This document shows positions 1-7,249 of a stretch of DNA of 22,932 nucleotides, one piece after another; the stretch's first letter is position 1; each line of letters opens with the position of its first letter. The translations under genes and the position numbers were made by a program. Where the stretch lies: assembly GCA_023438115.1 (NCBI GenBank), contig JAEZEB010000259.1, positions 1 to 22,932 of the forward strand, given 5' to 3'. The notes beneath the pieces are model-generated. The model had not been told where the DNA came from. It saw nothing but the letters and a program-made list of their open reading frames with translations, and did no database searches. The stretch comes from Pseudomonadota bacterium (lineage in GTDB: Bacteria > Pseudomonadota > Gammaproteobacteria > Burkholderiales > Burkholderiaceae_C).

Positions 1-80
1 GCTATCGCCCCGGCGCCGCCTCGCTGCCGCCCGCACCCGTCGCGGCGGTGCGTCCCGGCGGCGACTGGACCGGGTTCTGA
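1..80 (+). CDS. Methyl-accepting chemotaxis protein, C-terminal end only (partial)
   Basis: Only the last 25 codons are in the window, reading in frame from base 3 to a TGA at 78-80. The peptide is Ala/Pro-rich, like the flexible tail of a chemoreceptor, and ends in G-D-W-T-G-F. The complete receptor that follows ends in G-D-W-K-E-F. In known receptors such as E. coli Tar and Tsr, a C-terminal pentapeptide of the N-W-E-T-F kind binds CheR and CheB. The tail, the D-W-x-x-F ending and the position 53 bp ahead of another receptor make a receptor the best reading. The body of the protein cannot be seen, so the sensor type is unknown. Confidence 0.7.
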   Translation, partial: YRPGAASLPPAPVAAVRPGGDWTGF

Positions 81-133
81 ATCCCGGGCGCAGGCCACGC
101 GCGCCGGATGCCTCCCCGAAGAAGAAGAGTCGC

Positions 134-1831
134 ATGAAGATCTGGCACAAGATCCTGGTCGCTCCCGCCCTGGCCATCCTGTTCCTGCTGGTGTTCGCTG
201 CCGTCGGCGCCGGCGTCGCGAGCCAGCAGAACCGCGCGCTCGAGAGCCTGGCGAAGGAGCGCCTCGCGGGCGTCACCACCGCCATGGAAGCGGCGCAGGA
301 CATCAGCGAGGTGCACTCGAACGTGTACCGCCTCGTGACCTGGATCTCCAGGCTGGAGGAGGACAAGGTCAAGGCGGCGCTGGCCGAGCAGGACAAGCGC
401 ATCGCCGGCGTGGCTGCCAGTCTCAAGAAATACCGCGAGCAGCCGCACCTGGCCGACGAGCAGCGCAAGCCGATCGACAACGCGCTGCTGCTGCTCACGC
501 GCTACGCCAGGATGGCGTCGGACTCGATCGATATCGCGCGCTCGGACGCCGCGGCGGGCAGCATGAGCATGTACGACGCCGACGTGCAGTTCCAGTCGCT
601 GCTCAGGCAGCTCGACGAACTGGCGAAGGTGGAGAAGCGCCTGGCGCAGGAGGCCTACGAGGCCGCGGCCGCCGACTCGGAAAAGGCGGTCATGGTCCTC
701 AACGCCGTCTTCGTCGCCGCCGTGCTGGCGGCCGGCCTGGTCGCCTTCGCCATGAGCCGCGTGATCGCGCGGCCGCTGCACGCGGCCATCCGCACCGCGG
801 AGCGCATCGCCGGCGGCGATCTCTCGGCCGACGTGGCGGTGCGCGGCAAGGACGAGACGGCCGACCTGCTGCGCGCGCTGGCGCAGATGACGCAGAACCT
901 GCGCGATCTGGTCGGCGAGGTCTCGGGTGGCGCGCACCTGGTGGCGGACACCAGCGCGCAGATCGCCCAGGGCCACCAGGACCTGTCGCAGCGCACGGAG
1001 GAACAGGCGAGCACGCTGGAGGAAACGGCCAGCTCGATGGAGGAACTGACGGCGACGGTGTCGCTCAACGCGCAGACCGCCCGCCAGGCCAGCCAGCTCG
1101 CGGTGGACGCCTCCGAGGTCGCGCGCAAGGGCGGCCAGGCGGTGGGCCAGGTGGTCAGCACCATGGACGGCATCTCGGGCTCCTCGCGGCGCATCGCCGA
1201 CATCATCGGGGTGATCGACGGCATCGCCTTCCAGACCAACATCCTGGCGCTGAACGCCGCGGTGGAAGCGGCACGTGCGGGCGAGCAGGGCCGCGGCTTC
1301 GCGGTCGTCGCCGCCGAAGTGCGCAGCCTCGCGCAGCGCAGCGCCACGGCGGCCAAGGAGATCAAGATCCTGATCGGCGAGTCGGTCGACCAGGTCGCGG
1401 CCGGCACCCGCCTCGCGGACGCCGCCGGCAAGACGATGGAGGAGATCGTCGCCTCGGTGCGCAAGGTGAGCGACCTCATCGCCGAGATCGCTGCCGCGAG
1501 CGAGGAGCAGGACGCCGGCATCCGGCAGGTGAACACCGCCATCTCGCAGATGGAGCAGGTGGTGCAGCAGAACGCCTCGCTGGTGGAAGAGGGCGCGGCC
1601 GCCACCGAGTCCATGAAGCAGCAGGCGCGCAGCCTGCTGGAGCGGGTGGCGCGCTTCCGGCTCGCAGCGGGCTACGCCGAACCGACGCCGTTGCAGCCCT
1701 TGCCGCGGGCCGCGGTCGATGCGGAGGTGTTCCCGCCGCCGATCCGGGTGAAGGAAGCTGCGCCCGCACTGGAGGCGGGCTTCGCCACCACGCTTCCCGG
1801 TCCCTTGCAGGGCGACTGGAAAGAGTTCTGA
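134..1831 (+). CDS. Methyl-accepting chemotaxis protein (transmembrane chemoreceptor)
   Basis: A complete 565-residue inner-membrane chemoreceptor that senses a periplasmic signal and controls the CheA kinase. Visible layout: TM1 at about residues 7-30; a periplasmic helical region of about 155 residues, the size of a four-helix-bundle sensor (4HB_MCP type, inferred); TM2 at about 186-208; a HAMP linker to about 262; then the cytoplasmic coiled-coil signalling domain. The highly conserved hairpin tip (G-I-A-F-Q-T-N-I-L-A-L-N-A-A-V-E-A-A-R-A) is at about residues 362-381. A glutamate/glutamine-rich methylation helix (E-E-Q-A-S-T-L-E-E-T) precedes it. The protein ends in D-W-K-E-F, a likely CheR/CheB docking pentapeptide. 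A purine-rich GAAGAAGAAGAG stretch before the ATG serves as the ribosome site. The ligand cannot be predicted. Confidence 0.95.
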   Translation: MKIWHKILVAPALAILFLLVFAAVGAGVASQQNRALESLAKERLAGVTTAMEAAQDISEVHSNVYRLVTWISRLEEDKVKAALAEQDKRIAGVAASLKKYREQPHLADEQRKPIDNALLLLTRYARMASDSIDIARSDAAAGSMSMYDADVQFQSLLRQLDELAKVEKRLAQEAYEAAAADSEKAVMVLNAVFVAAVLAAGLVAFAMSRVIARPLHAAIRTAERIAGGDLSADVAVRGKDETADLLRALAQMTQNLRDLVGEVSGGAHLVADTSAQIAQGHQDLSQRTEEQASTLEETASSMEELTATVSLNAQTARQASQLAVDASEVARKGGQAVGQVVSTMDGISGSSRRIADIIGVIDGIAFQTNILALNAAVEAARAGEQGRGFAVVAAEVRSLAQRSATAAKEIKILIGESVDQVAAGTRLADAAGKTMEEIVASVRKVSDLIAEIAAASEEQDAGIRQVNTAISQMEQVVQQNASLVEEGAAATESMKQQARSLLERVARFRLAAGYAEPTPLQPLPRAAVDAEVFPPPIRVKEAAPALEAGFATTLPGPLQGDWKEF

Positions 1832-1837
1832 GGGGCC

Positions 1838-2116
1838 GTGGCGACCCTTCCGGTTTCCGCCGCGATCCAGCTGCCCTGCGCCATCGGCACGGCGCAGCGC
1901 GCGGATATCTCGCAGGTGAACGCCGCCATCGGCCAGATGGACCGCGTGGTGCAGCAGAACGCCGCGCTTGTGGACGAAACGAGTCAGTGGATCGAGGCGC
2001 TGCACCTGCAAGCGTCGGCTTTGCTACGCGCCATGGCACAGTTCGGGTTGGAGCAGGATGCAGCCGCGATGGAGCAGCAGATGGGCTTGGGGGTGGGATC
2101 GAGGGCAGGGGCATGA
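1838..2116 (+). pseudogene. Remnant of a chemoreceptor C-terminus, open and overlapping cheR
   Basis: A 92-codon open frame (GTG start, seven bases after the preceding receptor stop). Residues about 24-71 match the late signalling helix of the upstream receptor: I-S-Q-V-N-A-A-I-G-Q-M-D-R-V-V-Q-Q-N-A here against I-R-Q-V-N-T-A-I-S-Q-M-E-Q-V-V-Q-Q-N-A there. The DNA similarity is also obvious (about 1906-1977 against 1519-1590). It lacks the sensor, membrane segments, HAMP, hairpin tip and docking pentapeptide, so it cannot be a receptor. I read it as the tail of a third tandem receptor left after deletion, or as a partial duplication. Its stop overlaps the cheR start (ATGA at 2113-2116), so translating it could couple ribosomes into cheR. 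Whether it makes a peptide is unknown. Confidence 0.7.
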
Positions 2117-2955
2117 CCGCCGTTCCGGACGCGCTGGACTTGCCGTCGGCGACGACGGCGCTGAGCGACCGCGACTTCGCCACGGTGCGCCAGCTGATCG
2201 CCGACTACGCCGGCATCAAGCTGAGTCCGCAGAAGCGCAACATGGTCTACAACCGGCTGCTGCGCCGCCTGCGCGCCCGCGGCCTGGACAATTTCGGCGA
2301 CTACCTGCAGCTGGTGCAGCGCGAAGGCTCCGGCGAGCGCGAGGCCTTCGTCAACGCGCTCACCACCAACCTCACCGCCTTCTTCCGCGAGCCGCACCAC
2401 TTCGACCTGCTGCTGGCGCGCGCGCAGGAGCGTGTGCAGCGCCGTGGCGCGCCCCTGCGCTGCTGGAGCAGCGCGTGTTCCACGGGCGAGGAAGCCTGGT
2501 CGATCGCCATGGTGCTGCGCGAAGCGCATTGCCCCGGCGAGGTGCTGGGCACCGACATCGACACCGAGGTGCTGAACACGGCGCAGGCCGGCGTCTACCG
2601 CATGGAGCGCACGGCCACGGTGGCGCCCGAACGCCTGCGCCGTCACTTCCTCAAGGGCACCGGCAGCAACGAGGGCCTGGTGAGCGTGCGCCCCGAGCTG
2701 CGCACGCTGGTGCGCTTCGGCCAGCTGAACCTGCAGGCCCACGCGTGGCCCGCGATGGAGCGCTTCGACGTCATCTTCTGCCGCAACGTGGTGATCTACT
2801 TCGACCGCGATTTCCAGAAGCGGCTGCTCACGCGCCTGGCCGACCTGCTGGTGCCCGGCGGCCTGCTGATGGTGGGGCATTCGGAGAGCTTCCCCGCTGC
2901 GCATCCCGGCTTCCGTTCGGTGGGCCGCACGGCCTACGAGCGCGTGGGCGGCTAG
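2113..2955 (+). CDS. cheR: Chemotaxis protein methyltransferase CheR
   Basis: A 280-residue cytosolic enzyme that methylates receptor glutamates using S-adenosylmethionine, raising kinase activity during adaptation. The N-terminal helical domain (about 17-75) has the positively charged face seen in the family (K-R-N-M-V-Y-N-R-L). The catalytic part carries T-T-N-L-T-A-F-F-R-E (84-93), a glycine-containing AdoMet loop (S-S-A-C-S-T-G-E-E), the acidic G-T-D-I-D motif (D148), F-C-R-N-V-V-I-Y-F-D, and a C-terminal G-H-S-E-S. The frame is open upstream to an ATG at 1987, but that extension reads through the receptor remnant in another frame and has no CheR similarity. The ATG at 2113, with an AGGGCAGGGG stretch just before it, gives the usual family length. 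The start overlaps the stop of the remnant frame; cheD follows seven bases after the cheR stop. Confidence 0.96.
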   Translation: MTAVPDALDLPSATTALSDRDFATVRQLIADYAGIKLSPQKRNMVYNRLLRRLRARGLDNFGDYLQLVQREGSGEREAFVNALTTNLTAFFREPHHFDLLLARAQERVQRRGAPLRCWSSACSTGEEAWSIAMVLREAHCPGEVLGTDIDTEVLNTAQAGVYRMERTATVAPERLRRHFLKGTGSNEGLVSVRPELRTLVRFGQLNLQAHAWPAMERFDVIFCRNVVIYFDRDFQKRLLTRLADLLVPGGLLMVGHSESFPAAHPGFRSVGRTAYERVGG

Positions 2956-2962
2956 GGTGCGC

Positions 2963-3565
2963 ATGGTCGAGCCTTCGGTCCCCCTGCAGTACTTCGACCG
3001 GGAGTTCGGGGTCGAGGCCGTCAAGATCCTGCCCGGCCAGTGGCATGCCGCGCGCGAGGGCGCCATCACCACGGTCCTGGGCTCCTGCGTCTCCACCTGC
3101 CTGTGGGACCCCGTCACGCGCATCGGCGGCATGAACCACTTCATGCTGCCCGGCGACGCCGCCATTTCCAACTCGCCCTGGGCCGCCTCGGCGCGCTTCG
3201 GCGTCTATGCGATGGAGGTGCTGATCAACGACATGCTGCGCCTGGGCGCCGACCGCCGCCGCATGGTGGCCAAGGTCTTCGGCGGCGCGCGGCTGCTGGC
3301 CGGTTTCGACCGCCTGGACGTGGGCGCGAAGAACTCCGAATTCGTGCTGGAGTTCCTGCGCGTCGAGGGCATCCGCGTGGCGGCGCAGGACCTGCTGGAC
3401 GTGTGCCCGCGCAAGGTGCACTTCGTCGTCGACACCGGCAAGGTGCAGGTCAAGCGCCTGGGCCTCACCCCCAGCGACTCCGTGCAGAAGCGCGAGCGCG
3501 AATACCTGCAGCGCCTGGCCGGCAAGGGCGGCGGCGAGGTCGAGATCTTCTCCACGCCACGATGA
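2963..3565 (+). CDS. cheD: Chemoreceptor glutamine deamidase CheD
   Basis: A 200-residue cytosolic deamidase that converts specific receptor glutamines to glutamates, making them methylatable; in some bacteria it also pairs with CheC. The catalytic triad known from Thermotoga CheD (Thr, Cys, His) is recognisable with identical spacing: T36, C42 in L-G-S-C-V, and H59 in G-G-M-N-H-F. The length is typical. A GTG six bases upstream (2957) is an alternative start; I prefer the ATG because the GGGTG stretch then sits at a workable distance. The stop overlaps the cheB ATG as ATGA. No cheC is visible, so a role as a simple receptor deamidase is more likely here. Confidence 0.95.
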   Translation: MVEPSVPLQYFDREFGVEAVKILPGQWHAAREGAITTVLGSCVSTCLWDPVTRIGGMNHFMLPGDAAISNSPWAASARFGVYAMEVLINDMLRLGADRRRMVAKVFGGARLLAGFDRLDVGAKNSEFVLEFLRVEGIRVAAQDLLDVCPRKVHFVVDTGKVQVKRLGLTPSDSVQKREREYLQRLAGKGGGEVEIFSTPR

Positions 3566-4614
3566 TCCGCGTCCTCGTCGTCGACGATTCCGCCGTGATG
3601 CGCGCCTTCCTCGGGCGCGTGGTGGCGGCGCAGCCCGACATGGAACTGCTGGGCGCCTCGCCTGATCCGCTGCTGGCGATCGAGCGCATCCGGCGCAACC
3701 CGCCCGACGTGATCACGCTCGATGTCGAGATGCCGCGCATGAACGGCCTTGACTTCCTGCGCAACCTGATGGCGGTGCGGCCGCTGCCGGTGATCATGAT
3801 CTCCTCGCTCACGCGGCAGGGCGCGGAGACCACGGTGCGCGCGCTGGAACTGGGCGCCGTCGATTTCTTTCCCAAGCCGGCGAGCTTCGACCAGCTGGAA
3901 AGCGGCGCCCAGGAGATCGCCGACAAGATCCGCGCCGCGGCCGGTGCCCGCGTGGTGCGCAGGCGTCCCGTGGTGCGCGCCCCCGAACCGCAACGCAGCG
4001 GCTCCAGCTTCATGCCGCTGTCGCAGCCGCCCGCGCCGGCCGGCGGCCAGCGCGTGATCGGCATCGGCGCTTCCACCGGCGGCGTGGAGGCGCTGCGCGA
4101 CGTGCTCACGGCGCTGCCCGAGGAGATGCCGCCGATCCTGATCGCGCAGCACATGCCCCCGGGCTTCACGGAGACCTTCGCGCGGCGGCTGGACTCGCTG
4201 TGCCGCCTGCGCGTGAAGCAGGCCGAGGACAACGAGGTGGTGCGCACGGGCGTCGCCTACATCGCGCCGGGCGGACGCCACCTCGTGCTGGCGCGGCGCG
4301 GCGGCGGCTATGCGCTGCGCGTGACGGACGATCCGCCGGTGAACCGCCACCGCCCTTCGGTTGACACGCTCTTCCGCTCCATAGCCCGCTCCGCCGGCTC
4401 GCATGCCATCGGCGTGATGCTCACGGGCATGGGCGGCGATGGCGCCGAGGCCATGGTGGAGATGCTCCGCGCCGGCGCCCACACCATCGCGCAGGACGAG
4501 GCGAGCTGCGTCGTCTTCGGCATGCCGAGGCAGGCGATCGCGGCGGGTGGGGTGCGGGAGGTGGCGGCGCTGTCGGAGATCGCGGGGCGGTTGGAGGCGT
4601 TGGCGACCACGTAG
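3562..4614 (+). CDS. cheB: Protein-glutamate methylesterase/glutamine deamidase CheB
   Basis: A 350-residue two-domain response regulator that removes methyl groups from receptors when phosphorylated by CheA. The receiver domain (1-about 120) has the acidic pair D8-D9, the phospho-acceptor D54 in L-D-V-E-M-P, and a T/S-K switch region (F-P-K-P-A). A Pro/Arg-rich linker (about 125-160) leads to the methylesterase domain with catalytic S171 (G-A-S-T-G-G), H197 (A-Q-H-M-P-P) and D293 (T-G-M-G-G-D-G). All three are offset by exactly seven from E. coli S164/H190/D286. The frame is open further upstream, but the ATG at 3562, overlapping the cheD stop, begins right at the receiver strand. This is the last gene of the visible chemotaxis run. 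Confidence 0.97.
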   Translation: MIRVLVVDDSAVMRAFLGRVVAAQPDMELLGASPDPLLAIERIRRNPPDVITLDVEMPRMNGLDFLRNLMAVRPLPVIMISSLTRQGAETTVRALELGAVDFFPKPASFDQLESGAQEIADKIRAAAGARVVRRRPVVRAPEPQRSGSSFMPLSQPPAPAGGQRVIGIGASTGGVEALRDVLTALPEEMPPILIAQHMPPGFTETFARRLDSLCRLRVKQAEDNEVVRTGVAYIAPGGRHLVLARRGGGYALRVTDDPPVNRHRPSVDTLFRSIARSAGSHAIGVMLTGMGGDGAEAMVEMLRAGAHTIAQDEASCVVFGMPRQAIAAGGVREVAALSEIAGRLEALATT

Positions 4615-4731
4615 GGCGGTGGTGAGCGCGAAGCCGAACCCCGACGCGCTCGCGCGCCTGCTTCGCCAGTGACCCGGCCGCAGGAAGCGGCGTCCCCTGC
4701 GATCGGAGGACGCGCCGCCGGCCGCTGAAGC

Positions 4732-7179
4732 ATGCACACGCGTTGCGTGGATGTGCGCGCCGCCGAACCGCCGCTTGCCGGAACTGCCATCGCTCCTGCC
4801 CTGCTGGGCCTGGTGCTCGGCGCCGCGCTGCAGTTGCAGCAGCCACGGCTGTGGCCGGTCGCCATCTATGCGGCAGCGACGCTGCTCGCGCCCCTGCTGC
4901 TGGTGGCGGTCGCGAGATCGGGCGCCCGCTGGTGGCGCCTGCCCGCCGTCCTCGCCTGCACCGCGCTCCTCTCCGCCGGCCTCGCCGGCTGGCGCGCCTG
5001 CGTCTACGCGGACGGCGCGCTCGCCCCTGAACTCGAAGGCCGCGACCTCCTCGTTACCGGCGTCGTGGCCGCCATGCCGCAGCGCACCGAGGCCGGCCTG
5101 CGCTTCCGCTTCGAGGTCGAGGCGGCGCAGCTCGCCGGCGCGTCGGTGCGCCTGCCGCCCCGCATCCTGCTCGCCTGGTACGGCGGCGAGGGCGCTGCGC
5201 TGCCACCGCCGGACCTGCGTCCGGGTGAGCGCTGGCAATGGCAGGTGCGGCTGAAGGCGCCGCACGGGCACGTCAATCCGCACGGCTTCGACTACGAGCT
5301 GTGGCTGTGGGAGCAGGGCCTGCAGGCCACGGGCTACGTGCGCACCGGCGCGCGTGATGCGCGGCCGATGCTGCTGGCGCGCACCTGGCGGCATCCGGTG
5401 GAACAGGCGCGGCACCGCGTGCGCGCCGCGATCTTCTCGCGGGTGGCGGATCCGGGACCGGCCGGCGTGCTGGCGGCGCTGGCCGTCGGCGACCAGGGCG
5501 CGATCGAGCGGTCCGACTGGGACGTGTTCCGCGCAACCGGCGTGGCGCACCTCATGAGCATTTCCGGATTGCACGTCACGATGTTCGCGTGGGCGGCCGC
5601 CGCACTCGTGGGCGCGCTGTGGCGCCGCAGCCCGCGCCTGTGCCTCGCCTGGCCGGCGCAGAACGCCGGGTTGGTGGGCGGCGTGCTGCTGGCGGTTGCG
5701 TACGCGCTTTTCAGCGGCTGGGGCGTGCCGGCGCAACGCACCGTGCTGATGCTCGCCGCGGCCGCCTGGTTGCGGCTGCAGGCGCGCGAGTGGCCCTGGC
5801 CCTGGGTGTGGATGCTGGCCTGCGCCGTCGTCGTGCTGGCCGATCCCTGGGCGCTGGCGCAGGCCGGGTTCTGGCTGAGTTTCGTCGCGGTGGGCGTGCT
5901 GTTCGCCAGCGGTCGCGACGTGGCCCAGGTGGAACCGCCGCATCCACGATGGCAGCGCGTGCTGCGGGCCGGCGGTGCGCTGGTGCGCGAGCAATGGATC
6001 GTCACGCTGGCGCTCACGCCGCTCACCCTGCTGCTGTTCCAGCAGGTGTCGCTGGTCGGCCTGGCCGCCAACCTGCTCGCCATCCCGTGGGTCACCCTGG
6101 TGGTGACGCCGCTCGCCTTGCTGGGCACCGCGGTGCCGCCGCTCTGGAGCGTTGCCGCGCATGCGGTGGAAGGGCTCGCCGCCGTGTTGCACATGCTCGC
6201 CGCGCTGCCCTTCGCCACCTGGTCGGCCCCGGCGCCACCGCTGTGGACAGCCATCGCGGGTGTCGCCGGCGGCCTCCTGCTGGTGCTGCCCGCGCCCTGG
6301 GCGGGACGCGTGCTCGGACTGCCCTTGCTGTTGCCCGTGCTGCTGTGGCAGGCGCCGCGGCCGCCGCCCGGCGAGTTCGAGCTCGTCGCGGCGGACGTGG
6401 GGCAGGGCAACGCCGTCCTCGTGCGCACCGCCACGCGCACGCTCCTGTACGACGCCGGACCCGGTTACAGCCGCGAGACGGATGCCGGCCAGCGGGTGCT
6501 GGTGCCGCTGCTGCGCGCCGGCGGCGATGCGGTGCACACCCTGGTGCTGAGCCACCGGGACAGCGACCACACCGGCGGGGCGGGGGCGGTGCTGCGAATG
6601 CAACCGGGCGCCCGGCTGGTCAGCTCCCTGGAGGCGGAGCATCCGCTGCATGCCTTGCGGCCCTCGCAGCGCTGCGCCGCCGGCCAGGCGTGGACCTGGG
6701 ACGGCGTGCGCTTCGAGGTGCTGCATCCGCCTGAGGCGGCGCCGGGCGGCGGACGGACGAAGCCGAACGCGCTCAGCTGCGTGCTGCGGGTGGGCAATGG
6801 ACGCGCGCATGCGCTTTTGGCCGGCGATATCGAGCGGCCGCAGGAAGCGGCGCTCGCCGCGGTGCCGCCCGGCGGCCTGACCGCCGACCTGCTGCTCGTG
6901 CCTCACCATGGCAGCAAGACTTCGTCCAGCGACGCCTTCCTGGACGGCGTGGCGCCGGCGGTGGCCCTGGTGCAGGCCGGCTACCGCAACCGCTTCGGCC
7001 ATCCCGCGCCGGAGGTGCTGCAACGCTTTGCCGCGCGCGGCATCCCGGTGTTCGCCTCGGCGCGTTGCGGCGCCGCCACCTGGGATTCGCGTGCGCCACG
7101 CCGGGTGCGCTGTGCGCGCCGCGAGCTTGCGCGCTACTGGCACCATTTCGCGGCGGCGGACGACAGGCCTGGTGCATGA
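4732..7179 (+). CDS. comEC: ComEC/Rec2 family DNA uptake channel protein
   Basis: An 815-residue polytopic inner-membrane protein, the predicted channel that takes single-stranded DNA into the cytoplasm during natural transformation. The N-terminal part has two or three hydrophobic helices followed by an OB-like soluble segment (DUF4131-type). The central Competence domain (about 235-520) contains H-L-M-S-I-S-G-L-H and many membrane helices. The C-terminal metallo-beta-lactamase-like domain begins near 545 with A-D-V-G-Q-G-N-A. It includes D574 in Y-D-A-G-P-G, the metal motif S-H-R-D-S-D-H (607-613), L-A-G-D-I and V-P-H-H-G-S. The metal-site residues look intact, as in nuclease-type domains. 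The length is usual for betaproteobacteria. No strong ribosome site precedes the ATG; a GGAGG lies too far away (about 4704-4708). It stands alone, with no other competence genes nearby. Confidence 0.94.
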   Translation: MHTRCVDVRAAEPPLAGTAIAPALLGLVLGAALQLQQPRLWPVAIYAAATLLAPLLLVAVARSGARWWRLPAVLACTALLSAGLAGWRACVYADGALAPELEGRDLLVTGVVAAMPQRTEAGLRFRFEVEAAQLAGASVRLPPRILLAWYGGEGAALPPPDLRPGERWQWQVRLKAPHGHVNPHGFDYELWLWEQGLQATGYVRTGARDARPMLLARTWRHPVEQARHRVRAAIFSRVADPGPAGVLAALAVGDQGAIERSDWDVFRATGVAHLMSISGLHVTMFAWAAAALVGALWRRSPRLCLAWPAQNAGLVGGVLLAVAYALFSGWGVPAQRTVLMLAAAAWLRLQAREWPWPWVWMLACAVVVLADPWALAQAGFWLSFVAVGVLFASGRDVAQVEPPHPRWQRVLRAGGALVREQWIVTLALTPLTLLLFQQVSLVGLAANLLAIPWVTLVVTPLALLGTAVPPLWSVAAHAVEGLAAVLHMLAALPFATWSAPAPPLWTAIAGVAGGLLLVLPAPWAGRVLGLPLLLPVLLWQAPRPPPGEFELVAADVGQGNAVLVRTATRTLLYDAGPGYSRETDAGQRVLVPLLRAGGDAVHTLVLSHRDSDHTGGAGAVLRMQPGARLVSSLEAEHPLHALRPSQRCAAGQAWTWDGVRFEVLHPPEAAPGGGRTKPNALSCVLRVGNGRAHALLAGDIERPQEAALAAVPPGGLTADLLLVPHHGSKTSSSDAFLDGVAPAVALVQAGYRNRFGHPAPEVLQRFAARGIPVFASARCGAATWDSRAPRRVRCARRELARYWHHFAAADDRPGA

Positions 7180-7249
7180 ACAGCCCGGCGGGCGCCCCTC
7201 GCATGGCCGGGAAATTGCTATCCTCCGTTCCGGAGATCGCGCCCCCATC

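Noticed and set aside
2..2011. A 669-codon minus-strand frame opposite the chemoreceptor
   Set aside because: It reads as repetitive Arg/His/Leu sequence mirroring the helical receptor codons; the plus-strand receptor is unmistakable.
4619..4672. A tiny plus-strand frame (GTG start, 17 residues) between cheB and comEC
   Set aside because: Too short to judge, with no ribosome site or similarity. The 117-bp gap shows only a seven-base inverted repeat (GCGAAGC and GCTTCGC) with a 25-base loop, and no T-run.
7219..7224. A possible extended -10 (TG-C-TATCCT) ahead of the ATP-grasp gene
   Set aside because: Only four of six bases match the consensus and there is no -35 at a suitable distance, so I do not list it as a promoter.
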